From Coriobacteriaceae bacterium (GTDB taxonomy: Bacteria > Actinomycetota > Coriobacteriia > Coriobacteriales > Coriobacteriaceae), in contig SUUG01000011.1 of assembly GCA_015062655.1 (NCBI GenBank), positions 186,001-250,000 on the forward strand: a DNA stretch of 64,000 nucleotides. The letters run 5' to 3'. Positions 21,392-31,900 of this stretch are shown piece by piece. Below the pieces are notes generated by a model. It made no database searches and was not told the origin of the DNA. It worked only from the letters and a program-made list of their open reading frames with translations. Numbering within the stretch: position 1 is the first letter of the stretch; each line of letters begins with the position of its first letter. Position numbers and translations under genes: made by a program.

Positions 21392-22390
21392 TCAGCGCGC
21401 GGCGAAGTTCGGCGCGTACTTGGCCGCGAGCAGGATCGCCTCGACCATGCTCACCTCGCTCGCGATGTTCTTCCCGGCGATGTCCATGGCCGTGCCGTGG
21501 TCGACCGAGGTGCGCAGGATCGGCATGCCGTTCGTGATCGCGATGGTCCGCTCGAAGTCGAGCGTCTTCGTGGCTATGTGCCCCTGGTCGTGGTAGAGCG
21601 AGAGCACGCTCGTGTAGCGCCCCTGAAGCGCCAGGTGGAACACCGAGTCGGCACCGATCGGCCCCACCACGTCGTACCCCTCGGCCCGCAGCTTCTCAAC
21701 GGCCGGGTAGATCGCGCGGAGCTCCTCGTCGCCGAAGAGCCCGTGCTCGCCGCTGTGCGGGTTCAGGCCGGCGATCGCCATCGTGCCCTTCTCGACCCCG
21801 AGGCGCTCGAGCGCCTCCGTGCACCGGTGCACGTAATCAATCACGCGCTCCTCGGTGACCATGTCGCAGGCGCGGCGGAGCGACACGTGCCGCGAGAGGA
21901 AGAACACGCGGAGCCCCCGCACCTCGAACATCGTGAGCGGGTCCGAGGTACCCGTGAGCGCACCGAAGATCTCGGTGTGGCCGATGTAGGGCACGCCGGC
22001 CGCCTTCAGCGCCTCCTTGTTGATGGGCGTCGTCGCGACGGCATCGACCTCGCGGGCGTTCGCGAGCGCGATGCTCCTCTCGATGTAGTCGAAGGCCGCC
22101 TGGCCGCACATGGCGCTGACCTCGCCCATCTTGAAGCGCGCCATATCGATGTTCGCGAGGTCGATGAGGTTCAGGATCCCCTCCTCCCATCGGGCCTCAG
22201 CGGGGCTGGCGACGACGTTGACCGTGAGCGGGGCACCGGTGATCTCGATCGCCTGCCGGACGATACCGGCGTCACCGACGACCAGGCAGTTCGCGACGTG
22301 AGAGACCTCCTCGCTCGCGACAGATTTGACGGCGATCTCGGGGCCGATGCCGGCGGGGTCCCCCAGCGGGATGGCGATGACGGGTTTCAT
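21392..22390 (-). CDS. pdxA2: PdxA2-like 4-phospho-threonate/erythronate dehydrogenase
   Basis: 332 aa, PdxA fold. It opens with [17 protein letters not shown] and carries [21 protein letters not shown] and TSVDHGTA, which contribute the metal-binding His and Asp residues of the family. PdxA proper acts in vitamin B6 synthesis, but here the gene is flanked by a DUF1537 kinase and a gluconate-type permease. That is the known context of PdxA2, which oxidises and decarboxylates D-threonate 4-phosphate to DHAP. I therefore favour the catabolic role. The ATG follows AAGGAGGAA. Confidence 0.85.
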   Translation of the reverse strand: MKPVIAIPLGDPAGIGPEIAVKSVASEEVSHVANCLVVGDAGIVRQAIEITGAPLTVNVVASPAEARWEEGILNLIDLANIDMARFKMGEVSAMCGQAAFDYIERSIALANAREVDAVATTPINKEALKAAGVPYIGHTEIFGALTGTSDPLTMFEVRGLRVFFLSRHVSLRRACDMVTEERVIDYVHRCTEALERLGVEKGTMAIAGLNPHSGEHGLFGDEELRAIYPAVEKLRAEGYDVVGPIGADSVFHLALQGRYTSVLSLYHDQGHIATKTLDFERTIAITNGMPILRTSVDHGTAMDIAGKNIASEVSMVEAILLAAKYAPNFAAR

Positions 22391-22450
22391 GCGTTCCTCC
22401 TTGTCTGCCGGACCGCCCCGCGGCCCGGCGGCACGTCTGCCGTGCCCTTG

Positions 22451-23827
22451 TTAGATGAAGATGTCCATGACGATCAGCGTGGCGAGTGCCACGAAGCCGA
22501 CAAGCGTGGTGGTGACCGACCAGACCCGCATCTGCTCCGAGGTGTCATCGACGCCGATGGTCTCGTTGATGACCCAGAAGTACGAGTCGTTGAAATGCGA
22601 GAACGGGATCGCGCCGACGCAGGCGGCAAGGGCGGCGAGGGCGGGGTCGAGACCCAGGGCCCCAACCATCGGGGCCACCACGGAGGCCGCCGTCATCATG
22701 GCGACCGAGCCGGAGCCCTGGGCCACGCGGAGCAGGAGCGCGATCAGGAAGGGCAGCAGGATCGGCGGGATCGGGGTCGCAACGATGCTCGAGGCGATGT
22801 AGTCACCGAGCCCGCTCACCTGGATGATGCGGCCGAGTGCGCCGCCCGCGCCCACGAGGAGCATGAGCTTGCCGCTCGCCTTCAGACCCTCCTCCATCGC
22901 ACCGAGCGTCTCGGCGGTCGAGAAGGAGCGGGTGAGGCCGAAGATCGCCACGAGCAGGCCGAGCGCGAGCGCGAAGACGGGCTGGCCGGCGAGGTCGGTG
23001 ACGGGTGTGGAGATGCCCGCCTGGGCGAGGACCGTCTTCAACAGGATGAGCAGGATCGCCGAGAGGATCGGGGCGAAGCAGAGCGGGGCTGAGAGGCGCG
23101 GGGCGGCGAGCTGGGCGATATCCGAGGTGCCCTCGCCGGAGAGCTCCCGAGCCTGGGCATCGGCCACCGCGCGGTCGCGCGTCCAGCCCTCATCACCGGT
23201 CGGGACCTGGTAGATGCGGTCTCCGAGCCATTTCGCGTAGATCACGCCGGCGATGATGAGGGGTATCGAGACGATCGTGCCGTAGAGCATGAAGGTGCCG
23301 ATGTTGACGTTCAGAATCCCGGCCACGCCGATGGGCCCCGCCGCCGGCGGCACGAGCGAGTGGCTCGCCACGAGCCCGACGGCGAGCGCGATGCCGAGGG
23401 TCGCCACCGACTTCGCCGAACGGCGCGAGAGGGCCTTCATGAGCGGTGCCAGGATGATGAAGCCCGACGTGCAGAAGATCGACAGCGAGGTCACGAACCC
23501 GGAGAGCGCGAGCGCCTCGGGCTCCCGGTCCTTGCCGAAGAGCTTGATGAAGGTGTTCGCCATGACGTTCGTCGCGCCCGAGATCTCAAGCAGCTTTCCG
23601 AGCATGACGCCGAAGCCGATGATGATGCCGATGCTCGAGAGCGAGTTGCCGAAGCCCTGGGTGATCGCGTCCATCGTGTCGTCCACGGCCATGCCGCCGG
23701 CGAGCCCGATGAAGATCGAGCAGAGGATCACCGCGAGGAACACATGCACTTTGGTCTTCGTGATGAGCAGCACGAGCGCCACGAGCCCGACGATGAGGGC
23801 CAGAAGCATGCGGATGCCGTCGTCCAT
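22451..23827 (-). CDS. GntP-family sugar-acid permease
   Basis: 458 aa with about 12 hydrophobic segments, an inner-membrane proton symporter by family. Recognisable parts are LALIVGLVALVLLITKTKVH at the N-terminus, the SLVPPAAGPIGVAGIL loop and FSHFNDSYFWVINE near the end, a strong GntP signature. The nearby kinase and dehydrogenase suggest uptake of threonate, erythronate or a related acid. A soluble loop lies at about 205-250. The start ATG has AAGGAGAT upstream; gaps to its neighbours are 45 and 60 bp, so one transcript is likely. Confidence 0.9.
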   Translation of the reverse strand: MDDGIRMLLALIVGLVALVLLITKTKVHVFLAVILCSIFIGLAGGMAVDDTMDAITQGFGNSLSSIGIIIGFGVMLGKLLEISGATNVMANTFIKLFGKDREPEALALSGFVTSLSIFCTSGFIILAPLMKALSRRSAKSVATLGIALAVGLVASHSLVPPAAGPIGVAGILNVNIGTFMLYGTIVSIPLIIAGVIYAKWLGDRIYQVPTGDEGWTRDRAVADAQARELSGEGTSDIAQLAAPRLSAPLCFAPILSAILLILLKTVLAQAGISTPVTDLAGQPVFALALGLLVAIFGLTRSFSTAETLGAMEEGLKASGKLMLLVGAGGALGRIIQVSGLGDYIASSIVATPIPPILLPFLIALLLRVAQGSGSVAMMTAASVVAPMVGALGLDPALAALAACVGAIPFSHFNDSYFWVINETIGVDDTSEQMRVWSVTTTLVGFVALATLIVMDIFI

Positions 23828-23872
23828 ATTCCATCTCCTTCTCTATGCTGGGGTCCACGGCCTCGCCGTGCC

Positions 23873-25162
23873 CTAGCTGATCTTCTCCTTGAGGTAGTCC
23901 ACGCACTGGAAGAGCGTGTCATCGCGGCCCACGAGGCCGCCCTTGGTGATGACGGGCATCTCATGACGGACGCCGCCGGCGAGGTGCGAGTAGATGGCGA
24001 GCGGGATGACCTCGTTCTTCACGTCGAAACCGGAGATGCCGAGGCGGGTGCAGATCGCCACGGAGACGTCGCCGCCCGAGGCGTACAGCCCGCCGATGCG
24101 CTGCCCGGCGCGGACGAGGATGCGCTCGGCCGCCTCGGCGAGGCTCTCGGTGATCGCGAGCGCGCGCTCGCGGCGGTCGAGGCCGGCGGTTGCGGGGACC
24201 TTCGAGAAGTCGAGGAGGTCGGCGGTGGACTCGGTCGTGGTGATGGCGAGGATCTGCTTTTCATCGGCAGCGCCGACGATTGCGGCGACGAGGCGGTCGA
24301 TCTCGGCGGCGCGCTCGGCGGGGTCGAAGAATCGGGCGACGTCCGCCTTGATGACGAAGGGATCATCCTTCTCGCGGAGGTAGGCGATCTGCTTCTGGGT
24401 GAGCTCGGTGGCCGAGCCCACCACGCAGAGAATGGATTGGTCGGTCTCGTACTTCGCGCGATTGAAGGTGTAGTCGGCGAGCGCCGCCGTGAAGGCGCCG
24501 GGGTCGATCGCGACGATCTTCTCGCCGCTCGCCGCGCAGCAGGCCGCGATGGCCTTGATATCGCGCTCGGTGGCCGCGTCGACGACGATGACGCGGTGCG
24601 CGCGGCACTCCTTTTGCAGTCGCTCCATGAGCCTGAGCGATGAGCCCACGACGCACTCGAGGCCGATGTAGCCGACCTCGTGTTTCGACTGCTGCCGGAC
24701 GATCTCGGTGACGCGCGAGCTCCTCATGGGGTTGATGGGGTCGCGCGACACCTCGGTGAGCTGCAGCGGCACGCCGTTCACGAGGAGGATGTCGCCGATG
24801 CAGCTGCGCCCGGAGCCCGGGAAGGAGGCCACCACGACGGCCGTGTACTCCTCACCGAGGTAGTCGAGGATGGCGTCGATCTCCGCGCCCACGTTGCCGC
24901 GGAGCGTCGAGTCGATGCGCTTGCTGAACAGGATCGCCGGGTCGCGCGGGAACAGCGACGCGGCGTCCTGGATGGCGGTGTAGGCGTCCTCAGCGCTCAT
25001 GGCGCGGCTATCGGTGCTCACGCAGAGCGTATTGAAGGCAGCGAAGTCCTCCATGCGGTCGCGCCTGATGACGGTGCCGACATGGAAGCCGTCCTGCGCG
25101 AGGATGGCGCCGGTGTCGTTCGCACCGGTGAGGTCGTCGGCGATGATAACGGTTCTGAGCAT
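23873..25162 (-). CDS. dtnK: Four-carbon acid sugar kinase (DUF1537, OtnK/DtnK type)
   Basis: 429 aa, two-domain kinase that phosphorylates C4 sugar acids at O4 with ATP. The N-terminal domain starts with VIIADDLTGANDTG, the acid-binding signature, and includes KRIDSTLRGN. The C-terminal nucleotide-binding domain has GLYASGGDVSVAI and ends with VITKGGLVG. It is the first gene of the cluster. Together with the PdxA2-like gene it reconstitutes the D-threonate route described for this family; D-erythronate or an aldolase-dependent route usually needs extra genes not seen here. Symbol given by pathway context. Confidence 0.85.
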   Translation of the reverse strand: MLRTVIIADDLTGANDTGAILAQDGFHVGTVIRRDRMEDFAAFNTLCVSTDSRAMSAEDAYTAIQDAASLFPRDPAILFSKRIDSTLRGNVGAEIDAILDYLGEEYTAVVVASFPGSGRSCIGDILLVNGVPLQLTEVSRDPINPMRSSRVTEIVRQQSKHEVGYIGLECVVGSSLRLMERLQKECRAHRVIVVDAATERDIKAIAACCAASGEKIVAIDPGAFTAALADYTFNRAKYETDQSILCVVGSATELTQKQIAYLREKDDPFVIKADVARFFDPAERAAEIDRLVAAIVGAADEKQILAITTTESTADLLDFSKVPATAGLDRRERALAITESLAEAAERILVRAGQRIGGLYASGGDVSVAICTRLGISGFDVKNEVIPLAIYSHLAGGVRHEMPVITKGGLVGRDDTLFQCVDYLKEKIS

Positions 25163-25256
25163 CTGTATTCCCCTCTTGTCCCGACGGCGTCAGGGCACGT
25201 TCCTGCCTGGTTCGTCGAGTGCCAGTCTAGTCCGCGGTGAGGGGCGGCGCGGAAAG

Positions 25257-25303
25257 TGTTCGCCTTCGGTTGCGCATGCGGAGCTGCATGGGCAAAGCGA
25301 ACA
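25257..25303. promoter_or_regulatory. Candidate DeoR-type operator upstream of the kinase operon
   Basis: TGTTCGCCTT (25257-25266) and AAAGCGAACA (25294-25303) form an inverted repeat. The interior continues the symmetry with TTGCGCATGC and GCATGGGCAA. The sites are 95-140 bp before the kinase start. DeoR-family operators often contain such TTCGCTTT-like half sites. A TAGACT box lies between them and the gene. Confidence 0.45.
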
Positions 25304-25332
25304 AAATGCTCTGCACGGGGAGGAGGCTGTTG

Positions 25333-25396
25333 ATGCCGAGCGTTCGTAATACGGCATTTTTACGCGATAAAAGGGCGGATTACGAACGCTCGGCAT
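25333..25396. repeat. 64-bp palindrome family, copy 3
   Basis: The 18-bp arms are perfect. The following 35-37 bp (to about 25432) are the same as after copy 2, apart from one base. The end of this shared tail is where recognisable GH84 coding sequence begins, so the element appears to have replaced or been inserted into the 3' end of that gene. Confidence 0.88.
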
Positions 25397-25432
25397 AAGG
25401 CCTGGCCGGCGCCGGGGCGCACTGGAGCAGAC

Positions 25433-27811
25433 CGTGCCAGGCGCCGTCCGCGTCGCGGTAGGAGAGCACGCCGTCGGCGACGGTGTCGCCCCCCTCGCCT
25501 GCACGTATGTGAAGGTGCGGGCATGCTTGGTCTCGGCGAAGGACACCTGCACCCAGGCGCCCGCCGGCGTGGAGTCGCTCGCGGCGTTCTACAGCCACAC
25601 GAAGGTCTGCGGGTCGCCGTCGGCCACCGCCTCGATGCCGTCATGCGCCGCCCAGCGCGTGGGCACCATGTTGTCGCTCGTGGTGACCGTGGCCCCCTCG
25701 GCGGGCTGGCCGGCGTCGGACGCCTTCACGTAATCTCCCATGGAGTAGAGCGTGGGCATCACGACGACGAGGCCGACGTAGGCGTCCTTCTTCATGCCGA
25801 GGTAGTCGAGCTTGTGCTTCGTCATCGACTCCGCGCGCGGTCTCGGCCTCGGCGAGCTTGGCCCGCGCCGTCTCCGCGTCGCCGGCGAGCTTGGCCTTCG
25901 CCGCGTCCGCATAGGCCACGCCCAGGCGCGCCATATCGTCCCAAGCGCCCACGAAGGGCTCCATCTGGGCGAAGAGGTTCTCATCGCCCGCGCCGGCGCG
26001 GTAGTCGGCCGCCGCGGCGCCGAGGGCCTCGTAGATCGCGCGCACCCGATCGAGCTCGGCGGCCGTGATCGTGCCGGCCGGGAGCTTCTCCCGGGCGGCG
26101 CCGAGCGTGGAGGCGATATCGGCACCGGCCAGCTCGAACTCGGACTCGTGGTTCTTCCACCACTTGTTCGACAGGTCGTAATCGGGGTCGTTGATGGGGC
26201 CGTCGATGCCGCCGTCGCGATGCGCCCGCATGTTGGCGGAGAGAGCGCGCAGGCCGTCGGAAGCGGCGTTGGCGACCGGCGAGTTGTGCTCGATGTAGGA
26301 GAACGAGTCCATCCAGGCCTCATCGCCCTCGGCCTCGGAGGTCCAGAGGTTCCATGAGTAATCGGCCATCATGAAGATACCCTGCTTGGAGGGTTCGGAC
26401 TGCTGCATCGGGTTCAGCATGATGCCGTCGAGGTCGCCGGGCACCACGTCGCTTCTCAGGAAGGTGTTGTGCCCGCCCATCGTGAGCCAGTCGAACGAGA
26501 AGTTGCGGGCCATGTCCGTGCAGGGCCAGTTGATCCACAGGAACGGCACGCGGCCGGTGTTGCCCTTGAACTGCTGGGCGTAGCCGTGGTTCGCAATGCC
26601 GAAGGTGCGCCCACCGGTCATGACCACCTGCACGTTCTCGGGCATCTTCTGGTACCAGGCCTCGCCGCCGCCGGTGTAGCTCCACAGCGCCGGGCAGCAG
26701 AGGATCGTGTCTTTGAGACCCGGGTAGCGGGCCCCCCGTCCTCGCCCTGCTCCGCCTGGAGCTCGTGGATCCAGGCGGTCAGGTCGTTCAGCACGCGCAG
26801 GTAGGTGCTCTCGCTGCCGTAGATCTTGCCCCAGTCGCGGGAGTCGTCGGCCAGAAGCGCGATCTGGCGCACGCCGGCGTCGATCGTCTGCAGGTACTTC
26901 GCCTTCAGAACCTTGAGATCCTCCTGGTAGTGCTTTTCGGTGTCAAACCGGAACGGGCTTCGCGCATCCCCCTCGTCGTGGAAGGGCGCGAGCGCGTACA
27001 CGAAGCGGACCTTGGACTTGTTGCCGGCCTCGGCCTGCGGGGCGAGCTCGCCAGCCACCTCGTCGGCCGTGTAGAGCTCACGCCAGTGGGCGCGGTGCTT
27101 GGGGTCGTCCTTCGGCGCGTACACGTAGGCGTTGAGCTTGTAGTAGCCGCCCCAGGTCATGAGGTTCACGCGGTCCTCGACGCTCCAGGGGTTGCCGTAG
27201 TAGCCCTCGATGAAGCCGCGCGAGACCACGTCCGCGTGGTCTTGCACCGTGAAGCCCTGGATGGTGAGGCCGTTCACCTGCTGCAGGATCTGGTAGAGCG
27301 TGGTGAGGCCGTAGAAGGCGTCGGTGTCGCGGCCGAGCACGAGCAGGGTGTCGGGCGCGTCGGGGGCGCCCTTGATCGAGGCGAGCAGGTAGGCGTCCGT
27401 CTTGGTGAAGAGGTCGGCCCCGTAGCTCAGGCGCCCTGCGGCGGAGAGCTCGCGCGCGAAAGCGTCGACCGGGCCGTTCGAGCCGGCGACGCCCACGAGG
27501 ACGTTCAGCTGGCGGGCCGCGCCGGACACCGCCGCGGCGTCCTTCCCGGTGATCTGCTTGAGGGCGAGCGCCTCATCGAGGCAGGCCCGGATGTCGGCGT
27601 CGATGCCGTCCTCCACGACCACGTTGGCCTCGCGGCGCATGATCCAGCCCTCGCCCGTGTAGCCGATCGTGTGGACCGAGGGGTAGATCTGGTACTCACC
27701 CGCCGCCGCGTGCGCGGGCCGGGGCGCGATCGCAGCCAGAGCCGCCATCAGGGCGCAGACGAGGGCGAGCACCCCCTTCCACCGGATCCTCAAACCATGT
27801 GGCTTCCCCAT
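25433..27811 (-). pseudogene. Decayed GH84 beta-N-acetylhexosaminidase (exported)
   Basis: The 5' part from ATG 27811 (GAGGAG upstream) encodes a signal peptide (LALVCALMAALAAIAPRPAHA), a GH20b-like domain and the GH84 core with GFIEGYYGNPWSVEDR and the catalytic Asp pair in LLADDSRDW. Such enzymes trim GlcNAc from host glycans or hyaluronan. The frame breaks at a C6 tract (26732-26737), and GLKDTILCCPALWSYTGGGE continues in another frame. Further breaks are a lost GC dinucleotide near 25831-25840, an in-frame TAG at 25589-25591 and another C6 tract at 25489-25494. The 3' end is missing at a palindromic repeat. Some breaks could be homopolymer sequencing errors, but the stop codon and truncation argue for a pseudogene. 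Confidence 0.85.
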
Positions 27812-27901
27812 TGCGCTCCTCTCCCCATGATGCGGCAGAACGTCCCCATGGGACATGGGATGAGCATAGGGGGCGGTGCGGACAGATCCGCGCGCCCGCG
27901 C

Positions 27902-28696
27902 TTACGCCAGGGCGTCGAGGATCTTGCGCATCTCCGCCTGGACGGCCTGCTCGTGGTTGTAGCCCACCACGCGGTCCGCCACGGCCTTGAGCGCCGGGCG
28001 CCCGTTCGCCATCGCGCAGCCGGTGCCCACGAAGCGGATGATCTCGTAGTCGTTCATCGAGTCGCCGAAGGCCATGACCTCCTCGCGTGCGATCCCGTAA
28101 TGCTCCATGAGCTGCTGGATGCCCGAAGCCTTGGAGATCCCGGGCTGCATGCAGTCGATGTAGTAGCCGCCCGACGGCGCGAAGGTGAAGAGGCTGCCAA
28201 GCTCGCGCTGGAGCACGTAGGCGTTGTCCATCACGTTGCCGTCGTCGCAGAAGATCGTGGCCTTCAAGATGTTGATCTCGGGACTCGGCAGCTCGTAGAT
28301 GCGCTCGGCGTTCGGGAGGTCCTTATCGACCTCGCGGACGAACTTGTCCTCGTCGTCGAGGAGGAACGAGCGGGTGCGGTCGAAGAGCGCGAGGTGCATG
28401 TTGGGGAACATCTCCGCGGTGGCCGCCAGGCGCTTGATCGCCAGGTGGGAGTAGACCTCGCGATCGATCTGCTCGCCGTCGGCGTAGACCTGGGCGCCGT
28501 TGGAGGCGACGAAGTCCATCTGGTCCTTGATGGGCGCGAAGAACTCGCAGAGGCGGTCGAAGCGGCGGCCCGAGGAGGCGGCGAAGTGGACGCCCTTCTC
28601 CTTGAGCGCGAGGATGAGGCCGTAGGTCTCCTCGGGGACCTCGCTGTTCTCGTTCAGCAGGGTGCCGTCCATGTCCGATGCGATCAGTTTGATCAT
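27902..28696 (-). CDS. HAD-superfamily phosphatase, Cof type
   Basis: 264 aa. Motif I is IASDMDGTLLNE, motif II ASSGRRFD, the lysine region GISKASGIQQLM and motif IV AFGDSMNDYEI. The C2 cap is complete. The ATG follows GAAGGAG. It is a cytoplasmic phosphatase with unknown sugar-phosphate-like substrate, upstream of the decayed GH84 gene on the same strand with a 90-bp gap. It is not closely similar to the HAD gene at 19.2 kb beyond the family motifs. Confidence 0.88.
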   Translation of the reverse strand: MIKLIASDMDGTLLNENSEVPEETYGLILALKEKGVHFAASSGRRFDRLCEFFAPIKDQMDFVASNGAQVYADGEQIDREVYSHLAIKRLAATAEMFPNMHLALFDRTRSFLLDDEDKFVREVDKDLPNAERIYELPSPEINILKATIFCDDGNVMDNAYVLQRELGSLFTFAPSGGYYIDCMQPGISKASGIQQLMEHYGIAREEVMAFGDSMNDYEIIRFVGTGCAMANGRPALKAVADRVVGYNHEQAVQAEMRKILDALA

Positions 28697-28830
28697 GTGA
28701 CTCCTTCGTCAACGGGGGCTGTGAACAAGCATACCCCGCGCGCGGCGCGGCCCACACGGCGCGGCGAAAGGGGGCGGGGAATCCTTACATGGAGACGGAG
28801 ACGGAGGCGCCGACGGAGACGGCGACGGCG

Positions 28831-28894
28831 ATGCCGAGCGTTCGCAATACGGCATTTTTAGCGTCAAAAAGCCCGAATCACGAACGCTCGGCAT
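28831..28894. repeat. 64-bp palindrome family, copy 4
   Basis: Starts ATGCCGAGCGTTCGCAAT, ends in the matching arm. It is preceded by a GGAGAC/GGCGAC-rich tandem tract (28787-28830) and followed after 9 bp by copy 5 in the same orientation. Confidence 0.85.
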
Positions 28895-28903
28895 CCAGCT
28901 GGC

Positions 28904-28967
28904 GGGCCGAGCGTTCGTGATGCGGCGTTTTTCCGGGAGAAAAGGGCGGATTGCGAACGCTCGGAAT
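28904..28967. repeat. 64-bp palindrome family, copy 5 (variant)
   Basis: Tandem to copy 4. The outermost bases differ (GGGCCGAGCG...CTCGGAAT) but the length is the same. It ends 17 bp from the purL stop and may serve as its 3' transcript end. Confidence 0.8.
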
Positions 28968-28984
28968 CATCCGCCCCGCGGCCC

Positions 28985-31900
28985 TTACTTGAAGTAGGCC
29001 ACACCGCTCTCGAACAGCGGCATCCCCGTGTCGCCCGGCACGTTCTTGTAGAGGTTCTCCCCGCGGCGCTCCACGTGCCCCATCTTGCCGAGCACGCGGC
29101 CGTCCGGGCTCGTGATGCCCTCGATCGCGAGGACCGAGCCGTTCGGGTTCACGTCGAGCCCCATACCGGGCTCCCCGGCCTCGTCCACGTACTGCGTGGA
29201 GATCTGGCCGTCGGCGATGAGCTGGCCGAGCACCTCTTCGCTCGCCACGAACCGCCCCTCGCCGTGGCTGATCGCCACCGTGTGGACATCCCCCACCGCG
29301 GCCTGGGAGAGCCACGGCGACAGGTCGCTCGCCACGCGCGTGCGCACGAGGCGGCTCTGGTGGCGGCCGATGGTGTTGAAGGTGAGCGTCGGGGCCTCGG
29401 GAGTGGCGTCCACGATGTCGCCGTAGGGCACGAGACCGAGCTTCACGAGCGCCTGGAAGCCGTTGCAGATGCCGAGCATGAGGCCGTCACGGGCCTGGAG
29501 CAGGTCGCGCACGGCCTCGGTCACCTCGGGCGCGCGGAAGAAGGCCGTGATGAACTTCGCCGAGCCGTCGGGCTCGTCGCCGCCGGAGAAGCCGCCCGGG
29601 ATCATGACGATCTGGCTCTCGCGGATGCGGCGGGCGAGCTCGGCGGTGCTCTCGGCCACGGCCTCGGGCGTGAGGTTGTTGATCACGAAGGTGTCCACCG
29701 CGGCACCGGCCGCCGTGAAGGCGCGCGCGGAGTCGTACTCGCAGTTGTTGCCCGGGAAGACCGGGATGATGACGCGTGGGCGGGCGAAGCGCTCGCCGCC
29801 GTTGACGGCCCGGACACGGCCCTCGTCGGCCGCGCGGTAGGACACCGTCTCAACGGGCGCGGGCGCGTCGGCGTCGTCGAGGGAGCGGTAGGGGTACACG
29901 CCCTCGATCCCGTGCTCCCAGGCCTCCTGCAGCTCGGCGAGGTCGAGGACCTCCCCGGCGATCGAGAGCTCGTACGCCTCGGCCGTGACCCCCACCTCGC
30001 GCACCGTGACGCCCTCGGCCGCGGGCAGCACCGCGCCGTCGGCGAGCTCCACGATGAAGCTGCCGTAGGCGTGCTCGAACAGCGGCAGGTCAACGACGGC
30101 GAGCGTGGCGCCGATTCGGTTGCCAACGCACATCTTGAAGAGCGCCTCGGCCGCGCCGCCGAAGCCCGGCGTGGAGACGGCGAGGGCGGCGCCCTCACGC
30201 ACAAGCCCCTCGACCAGGGAGAACGCGGCCAGCTGGCCCTTGGCCTCAGGGAGCAGGCCCCCCTCGCGGCGTGCGGGCTCCACGAACAGGAGGCGGTGCC
30301 CGGCGCCCTTGAGCTCCGGCGAGACGATCCGCGCCGCCTGGCCCGTGGCCACGGCGAAGGAGATGAGCGTCGGGGGCACGTCGAGGTCCTCGAAGCTGCC
30401 GCTCATGGAGTCCTTGCCGCCGATCGCGCCGGCGCCGAGGTCGACCTGGGCCATGAGGGCGCCGAGCACGGCCGCCATCGGCTTGCCCCAGCGCTCGGGC
30501 ACGTCGCGCAGGCGCTCGAAGTACTCCTGGAACGAGAGGTAGGTGCGCTCGTGCTCGAAACCGGTGGCGACGAGGCGGGCGAGGCTCTCCACCACGGAGA
30601 GGTAGGCGCCCGCGAACTGGTCGGCCTCCATGAGGTAGGGGTTGAAGCCCCAGGCCATGCCCGACACCGTGGTGGTCTCGCCCGTGACCGGGAACTTCGC
30701 GACCATCGCCTGGGCGGGCGTGAGCTGGTGCGCGCCGCCGTGCGGCATGAGCACCGTCGCCGCGCCGATCGTGGAGTCGAACCGCTCGGAGAGGCCCTTG
30801 TTCGAGGCCACGTTCAGATCGGACACGAGCGCGCGGAAGCCCTCGGCAAGCGTCCGCGCGTCGGCGCCGGGGACCGCCGGCATCCCGCCCGCGCCCTGCT
30901 CGACCACGTGCACGTCCTGGCTCTTCGGCGCGCCGTTGCTGGCCAAAAACTCGCGGGAGAGGTCCACGATCACGTCGCCGTCCCAGGCCATGCGCACCCG
31001 GGCCTCATGGGTGACCTCGGCGATGACCGTCGCCTCGAGGTTCTCCTCGGCGGCGTAGGCCATGAACTCGTCGACGTCGCCCTCGGCCACGGCCACGGCC
31101 ATGCGCTCCTGGCTCTCGGAGATCGCGAGCTCGGTGCCGTCCAGGCCGTCGTACTTCTTGGTGACCTGGTCGAGGTCGATGTAGAGGCCGTCGGCGAGCT
31201 CGCCCACGGCCACGCTCACGCCGCCCGCGCCGAAATCGTTGCAGCGCTTGATGAGTCGGCAGGCGTCCTTGCGCCGGAACAGCCGCTGGAGCTTGCGCTC
31301 CACGGGGGCGTTGCCCTTCTGGACCTCGGCGCCGGAGGTCTCGATGGACTCGACGTTTTGCGTCTTGGAGGAGCCGGTGGCGCCGCCGATGCCGTCGCGG
31401 CCGGTGCGGCCGCCGAGCAGGATGATCTTGTCGCCGGGGGCGGGCACCTCGCGGCGCACGTGGCTGGCGGGCGCGGCGCCCACGACGGCGCCGACCTCCA
31501 TGCGCTTCGCCACGTAGCCGGGGTGGTAGACCTCGCTGACCTGGCCGGTCGCCAGCCCGATCTGGTTGCCGTAGCTCGAGTAGCCCGCGGCCGCCGTGGT
31601 CACGAGCTTGCGCTGCGGGAGCTTGCCGGGAAGCGTCTCGGCAACCGGGGCCGTGGGGTCGGCCGCACCGGTCACGCGCATGGCCTGGTAGACGTAGGAG
31701 CGCCCGGAGAGCGGGTCGCGGATCGCGCCACCGATGCAGGTGGCCGCGCCGCCGAAGGGCTCGATCTCGGTGGGGTGGTTGTGCGTCTCGTTCTTGAAGA
31801 GGAAGAGCCACTCCTCGTCCTCGCCGTCAACATCCACCGTGCAGCGGACCGTGCAGGCGTTGATCTCCTCCGACTCATCGAGGTTCTTGAGGGTGCCCTG

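Noticed and set aside
21392..22390. Vitamin B6 biosynthesis role for the PdxA-like gene
   Set aside because: Its neighbours are a DUF1537 kinase and a GntP permease, and no pdxJ or other B6 gene is present. The catabolic PdxA2 role fits better.
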